A stretch of DNA of 64,000 nucleotides, from contig JAHYIO010000037.1 of assembly GCA_020543525.1 (NCBI GenBank), positions 1,674,001 to 1,738,000 of the forward strand, written 5' to 3'. This document shows positions 59,099 to 64,000 of this stretch, in pieces (the first letter of the stretch is position 1; every line of letters starts with the position of its first letter). This DNA is from Coriolopsis trogii (Eukaryota > Basidiomycota > Agaricomycetes > Polyporales > Polyporaceae). The notes below the pieces were generated by a model. The model made no database searches. It worked only from the letters and a program-made list of their open reading frames with translations, and was not told where the DNA came from. Both the position numbers and the translations under genes were made by a program.

Positions 59099-59458
59099 GA
59101 TGAAGCTTACTAGCAAAGCGTATCAAGAGAGAATGGATCTCAGAGCAAAGGTGTGCAGAGCGACGGAGATGGTCGAGTCGGAGCTTGGGCTTGGACGTCG
59201 GGACGTTACCCCGCACGATCAGCTGAGCGTGTACGCGTGCGCGCCTTCTCGGATCTTAGATTACCAACACGGGTAAGCCACGGCAGGTGTACAGGTGCGC
59301 ATATAAGCAGCGGATCTATTCATGACCGCGCACATTAAAGAAGAGGGTTCCATGCAACATAAGAATACAGAATACGCGAATCAGACTACCTAGGTCGCGA
59401 ACATACGAGACAGAGTTGGGATGTATAGTAAGCCATAATGAGTCCATGAACGAAAGCA
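59099..59458. other. Intergenic region
   Basis: About 360 bases between the MCC2 start and the EPL1 stop, both minus strand. It must contain the MCC2 promoter. Nothing else recognised. Confidence 0.35.
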
Positions 59459-62400
59459 TCAATACCCAGCAGCCCCCGATCCCCCAACGAGTTGCCTCGA
59501 CTGCAACGACGGCGACGGCGTCGGAATGACGGGCTGAGGCGCGCGAGTGGGCGATGCGTGAACATTCGCCTGGGCAGCGGCCATGTTGGGGCTCAGGAGA
59601 TGTGGTGAAGGAGAATGAGGAGCGGCCAATCGCGCGATGTGCTGACCAGCCGGTGAGGGAGCAAGAACCTGACTCGCGTTCGGTAGGCCTCCTGCACTCC
59701 GAGCAATCTGGGCCGCACGAAGGCTGTTCGCCGAGGGCGTCCGCCCTGGAGAACCAGCGGTCACAGACGTCGCGCTGCCGTCCACGTTGACGGCATCCGG
59801 TCTCGAATTCGGCGGGGAATGCTGGCCTGTCAGAGGCCACTGCATCGGCCGACCGCTGGGTATCTGCATAGGATAGGCTCCATTGGGCATGACGTACGCT
59901 CCTTGTTGTCGCAGAGCAATGTTGACATTGCTGTCGGGCATCATCGCCTGTAACTGCTGCATCTGCTGGAGGCTCAAGCCGTTATGCCGTGAGTTCGAAT
60001 GCATGTAACCAGCCTTGGATATAGGAGGGTAGCCGTTGACGGCGGAGATATGATAACCGTTGGAGATGTTGGGGACGGCAACGTTTGGAGCTGATGGCAC
60101 AGGTTTGGAGGGGGCGGGAGAAGGAGAAGTCATGACGATGGACGAGGTGTCTGCTTGTACAGGTAAGCGCGGACTTCCCTGAGGAGGCGGTTTGAGGTCC
60201 TGGTCAGTAGCTTTCGTCGGTGAACCCTGCGCATCAGCAAATCCGCTGGCTGACGCGCTGGACGGCGGGGTGGCATGCGGAGAGGCAGGATGCTGGGAAC
60301 CGGTCGACATGACACGCAGCCCTCCACCCGAAGAGATGCGTAGGTTGGCCAGTGAATTGGGTTGTTGCAGCCTCTTCATTGGCGTTGGAACCGATACCGG
60401 TGTCCCGTTCGGCAAACCCGACGTTGATTGTGATGGAGTCAACGACGCCGTGGAGGGTGTTGGTGTATGCTGAGACTGGGGATGTACAGGCCTCATCTGA
60501 GTGATGGAAGTCGGCCCTGGGTTGTATGGTCTATAGTCGCCTGTTGGCAATCGCAGTATCGTGTCCGTCATGAGCGCCTGATAGTCCTCGTTTTGGAAGA
60601 TGGACATGGAAATCGTCAAGTGTCTGTAGAGAGGGTTGGTCGCGAACGATGGCAACCTGACAGCGAACGTTACGTACTTTGGTTGACAATCATCCACAAG
60701 CCGACGGTCCTGTTCATCCATACCACCTGACCCAACCAAGAAGCCGTCATCATCATCATATCTGAACCGTTCCTCCAGTCTCCGAGCGCGCTCCTTGGCC
60801 TCGTCGTCGTCTCCAAAGCTCGCAGCTCGGAGTCTGCAATCGACTCTTCGGCGATCCAGCCGACGACCGCCACGACCTGTCCTTAGGCGAACTTGATACT
60901 TGATCTTGGGAGTGTCGTCATCAGCCGACGATACAGGAGCTGGCCGAGGTGGTATCTCCTTAAACAGTCGACAGCCATAGGATACAGGAGATGCCTGGTA
61001 CGGATACTATCGTGCCGCATGTGAGCGAGTAGACCGTGTGACATTGGTAGCATAACTTACGTCGCTTGCGTCCTCCCAGGACTTGTCCCTCTCCTTGCAC
61101 CGTTGAAGCTCCTGATCCACTTGTGCCTGTATAGCTGCCAGTCGTTCTCTCGGCCGTATTTGAGGCACCGGCTGAGACACAGGAGAGCCTGTCTCCCCTT
61201 GATCTCGAGGGTGTCGGAGCTTGAGTGACGGCCGGCTATAGCTTCCCTTTGAACAACCCTCTCGGAAATTTGAATGGAAATCAACGCACCTTGTGTCGAC
61301 CTTGACCTTCTTCGGCGGCTTCTCCTTGTCAAGGAATAGCTCGTCGTCCTCCTTCGTACCAAGCGATGGATGGGCACGTTTGAGGTCCGCGAAAGCGCGT
61401 CGCCTATCCCAAACCAGGCGATTCTGCAAGGACGCCTCCCTTTTGACGTTTTCCCGCTTTTGGACGAGGTTGACCATTTCAAGAGCGGTCGCAAGCTCGT
61501 TCTGAAGCCTAACCATCCGGTCGGAGTACGAAGTCTGGGACGCGCGTGTCTTGCGAACGGCTTTGATCTCCCTCCGCCTGAAGCAGATGTACGACTCGTT
61601 CTTGGTATCGCTTTCGTCCAACTGTTTGATGGCGAACTCAGTACACGATACGTCGTACGAGTACATCTGACTTACATTGACGATGGGTATAATGCGATGA
61701 CCACCGCGTTCCTGTCGCCGTTCCCGCCAGTAAGGATAAACGACTCGCGCGTAACGCAGCAACTGCTGAGCCGTAGGTACCCAACTCGGCACCGAATACA
61801 CCGCAAACAGGTCTGGTTGCAGGGGCGAGGCGAAGGTGTCATGGTAGTCAGAGAAAGGAGGGAAGGGAGCACCTTGCTCAAGCCCCTGCAGCGGTGTAAG
61901 ATACGCAGCACAACCTGCACCGGCAGCGCTACTCACGTGATGGAGGAACTCAGTCTTCTCATGGGTGACCTTCTCGAAGATGGCCATGACAAGTTCGAAT
62001 TCATCTTCGGTCATGGACACGGCCTGGACGACGTCGGGCTCCTTGCCCTTCGCCTTCGCACTGCGGCCTGAGCGGGTAGAGCTGGAAGTTGCGGTCTGGG
62101 AGCTCATGCCTTCGCCCCGAGCCTGTTCATTGTTCTTGTCCAGCCACTCCTTGTCGCGTTCGTCCATGTAGTAGATGAACCCATTGGCAAGAGCAAATGA
62201 TGTTGCCTCCTCGACGGTGTCGGAGGACTTGACATACGTGTGCGGGTCTTTCCAACGCCCCGATGGATACAGTTCTTCATAATTCAGCACTACACCAGTA
62301 CTGTCTGGAGTCGGGATATACGCGGCAGGGACCGATTCCTTGTCCTTGTCGCCCGACCTGGTCGCGCGCGTGGCTTGATGCCGAGACGCGGCAGCAGACA

Positions 62401-62736
62401 GGACTGCTTGCAAGTGATGTTCCTAGATAGGAAGGTGGGCCCGCTTAGTCAGCGTTCCACGGAACGAACCTCCCACGCTCGCAGCCAATGAGAAGCCGCC
62501 ACACGGGGGCCTTCAACATCGGCGCAGGCGACGTGCAGAGGGGGTGGATCGCGACGTACATTGGCATCCTCAGCATCCACACCAGCTGTAGAGACGACCC
62601 TGGCCTTCTCCTCATCTTCATCGAGGACGATCGAGTCTGCTTCGATAGTATCCTTGATGACCTTCAGGCGGGTCTTGTTGGTGACTCGGTTACGGTTCCG
62701 GAGAGCGGCAGGTCCTGGGTGTGTGGCCCGAGGCAT
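59459..62736 (-). CDS. EPL1: Enhancer of polycomb-like protein (NuA4 scaffold)
   Basis: Scaffold of the NuA4/Piccolo histone acetyltransferase. ATG 62736 gives MPRATHPGPAALRNRNRVTN, then KTRLKVIKDTIEADSIVLDE and the intron-joined ANEHHLQAVLSAAASRHQAT, the conserved EPcA N-terminus. Further conserved segments: YIPTPDSTGVVLNYEELYPS, YMDERDKEWLDKNNEQA, SMTEDEFELVMAIFEKVTHE, QTSYSDRMVRLQNELATALE, VQKRENVKREASLQNRLVWD and RPSLKLRHPRDQGETGSP. After several introns the C-terminal part reads KIKYQVRLRTGRGGRRRLDR, the ERFRYDDDD motif and a long Pro/Ser/Gln-rich tail ending SRQLVGGSGAAGY. I join the two long open stretches (61,007-62,413 and 59,459-60,739) because the intervening exons keep EPL1-like sequence. 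Roughly 900 residues. Confidence 0.9.
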
Positions 62737-64000
62737 ATCATGGAGCGATAAGGGAAGAAACGTTGAGGTGAAGTTGTGTAGAGAGGTGGTAGCGGGCGGG
62801 GACGGCGCCTCACACGCTGAGGCCGGTCGAATATCGTGGCGGGCCGAGCCATTGAGGTGCGGGGAGGTAGCCACATCCCTCGCTTACATAAGCACTCAAA
62901 CCCGTGATCTTGGCGCTGCCGACTACAAAGTGGCCCATGTAGCTATCGCAAAGGAGGCGTGGACGGAGGACTTCTTTCATTCCTATGAGTGCTAGAGTGG
63001 TACAGATTATATACCTGTACATACAACGAGAAGACATTAGCGATGGTTACTCGTCGCTGGGAAGCCAGGCCGATTGGGAAAGTACTCACATCCCGATGGT
63101 CTCCCTCTCCATGGACCCTTCCATACCACCGCAGCGAAGAGCCGATGGACTATCTCTTGAATCACCTCTTGGATCACTATGTGCTGGAGCATAGGGGAGC
63201 GCCAGCATGATCGCGCCGCTGGGGCAAACTGCAGCAGATGGATGCGCATTGAGCACAATGCAATGATCACCTGCCCAGCACAATCTGGAGAGAGAAAATC
63301 TTAACAAGAGTGAGTCAAAGGACGACACTGGATAAGCGTATGCAGACTCACCCGCATCCATGCCAAAGAGTGCCTCCACCGACAAGCCTAAACCGTCTAA
63401 CATATCCTACGACCCTGGAGCCACACCGTTGTAATAGCACTCACCTGTCAAGAGCTGAGACAATCGCCACAGCTAATCCGAGCTAGTATGCATACATGTA
63501 ACGAGAATGAGGATCCGGACGAGGGGCTTTGGGATGTCGAGGAGTGTGAACGAAGAGATTTGAACACATTCTACACAGAGCTCTGCGCCGCATAGAGCAC
63601 ATAGAGGATCGGATGGCTGGGGAGTGAGTGGGAGGAAATGGCAGACGACATCGCCGCCGCAAACGATGTCGATGAGGACAGGAAGGAGGGAGGCAGGAAG
63701 GAGTTGTCTCGCACGCCGGGCCCTGCTTCACAGCGTTCACGTGCCCCACGTGGGTGAGCCACCCAGCCTTAGCGCTCTCAACTGTACAGTCCTTCCCGAG
63801 TCCCGAGCTCATCTCCGCGCCATGTCCCTCCAATCCTGCATGACCCTTTTCCGCGCATCTGGGATCTCCAGGCTTTCCTTCCATTTTCAACCAATCCATT
63901 CATGAGGTCTTACGTGCTGCAAGCGTGAGTGAAGACATGGCCCAGTGGTATACAAGCGCTTCGCTAGCTATTCCAACCGTGGAAATGGGCGCTTGAAGGT
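62737..64000. other. Right edge: unassigned sequence with splice-like signals on minus strand
   Basis: Upstream of EPL1. On the minus strand the stretch 63,050-63,480 shows donor/acceptor-like pairs (gtgagtgcta...gtcgtag; gtgagtctgca...ctctccag; gtgagtactt...tgtacag) around MLDGLGLSVEALFGMDAG and either CAGQVIIALCSMRIHLLQFA or, with another acceptor, DHCIVLNAHPSAAVCPSGA. Further exons may extend to 63,900 (AAMSSAISSHSLPSHPILYV). I could not build one consistent product or recognise a family. It may be a spliced gene that continues past the window or a non-coding transcript. Confidence 0.25.

Overview
The window is nuclear DNA from a filamentous basidiomycete (Agaricomycetes; the density and protein style suggest a wood-decay group such as Polyporales, which is an inference). 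The evidence is many short introns (about 50-70 nt) with GT-AG or occasional GC-AG ends and tactaac-like branch sites, C/G-rich third codon positions, tight head-to-head and tail-to-tail gene spacing, and fungal housekeeping genes mixed with basidiomycete-type F-box, MYND-finger and orphan membrane proteins. I found no rRNA, tRNA or CRISPR array. All gene models are my own splicing by eye, so exon ends are predictions.

Layout. 0-8 kb: TCTP (+), protein disulfide isomerase (-), a verprolin/WIP actin regulator (-) and an orphan multi-pass membrane protein with a long Ser/Pro tail (-). 9-17 kb: a 700-residue F-box-like protein (+), a poorly coding stretch, a MYND-finger protein (-) whose 5' side carries a 757-bp foldback transposon, and a covalent-flavin oxidoreductase (-). 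17-25 kb: the MBOAT lysophospholipid acyltransferase ALE1 (-), a UPF0303 protein (+), mitochondrial single-strand DNA-binding protein (-), a small unassigned gene (+) and an orphan protein with a trypsin-like C-terminus (-). 25-36 kb: an HBS1 locus (+) with a built-in SKI7-like terminal exon, an equilibrative nucleoside transporter (+), VFA1 (-) and glutathione-dependent formaldehyde dehydrogenase (+). 36-43 kb: an F-box/LRR/WD40-like gene (-) split by a 532-bp MITE with an 8-bp target duplication, an Atg37/ACBD5-like acyl-CoA-binding membrane protein (-), and a divergent pair of mitochondrial translation genes (mS34-like and GatC-like). 43-46 kb: two tandem secreted M43 metalloproteases (+). 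47-63 kb: TAF9 (+), SEC12 (-), a NIPA-type Mg transporter (+), an orphan single-pass membrane protein (-), a WDR89-like protein (+), methylcrotonoyl-CoA carboxylase beta (-) and the NuA4 subunit EPL1 (-). The last 1.2 kb holds splice-like signals I could not assign.

There is no operon-like pathway cluster. Functional links are local: the mitochondrial translation pair sharing one short promoter, the duplicated proteases, and the HBS1/SKI7 locus where one gene appears to supply both ribosome rescue and exosome/Ski coupling. The strongest items for follow-up are that HBS1/SKI7 alternative-terminal-exon arrangement and the two non-autonomous DNA transposons with intact target-site duplications beside or inside genes.
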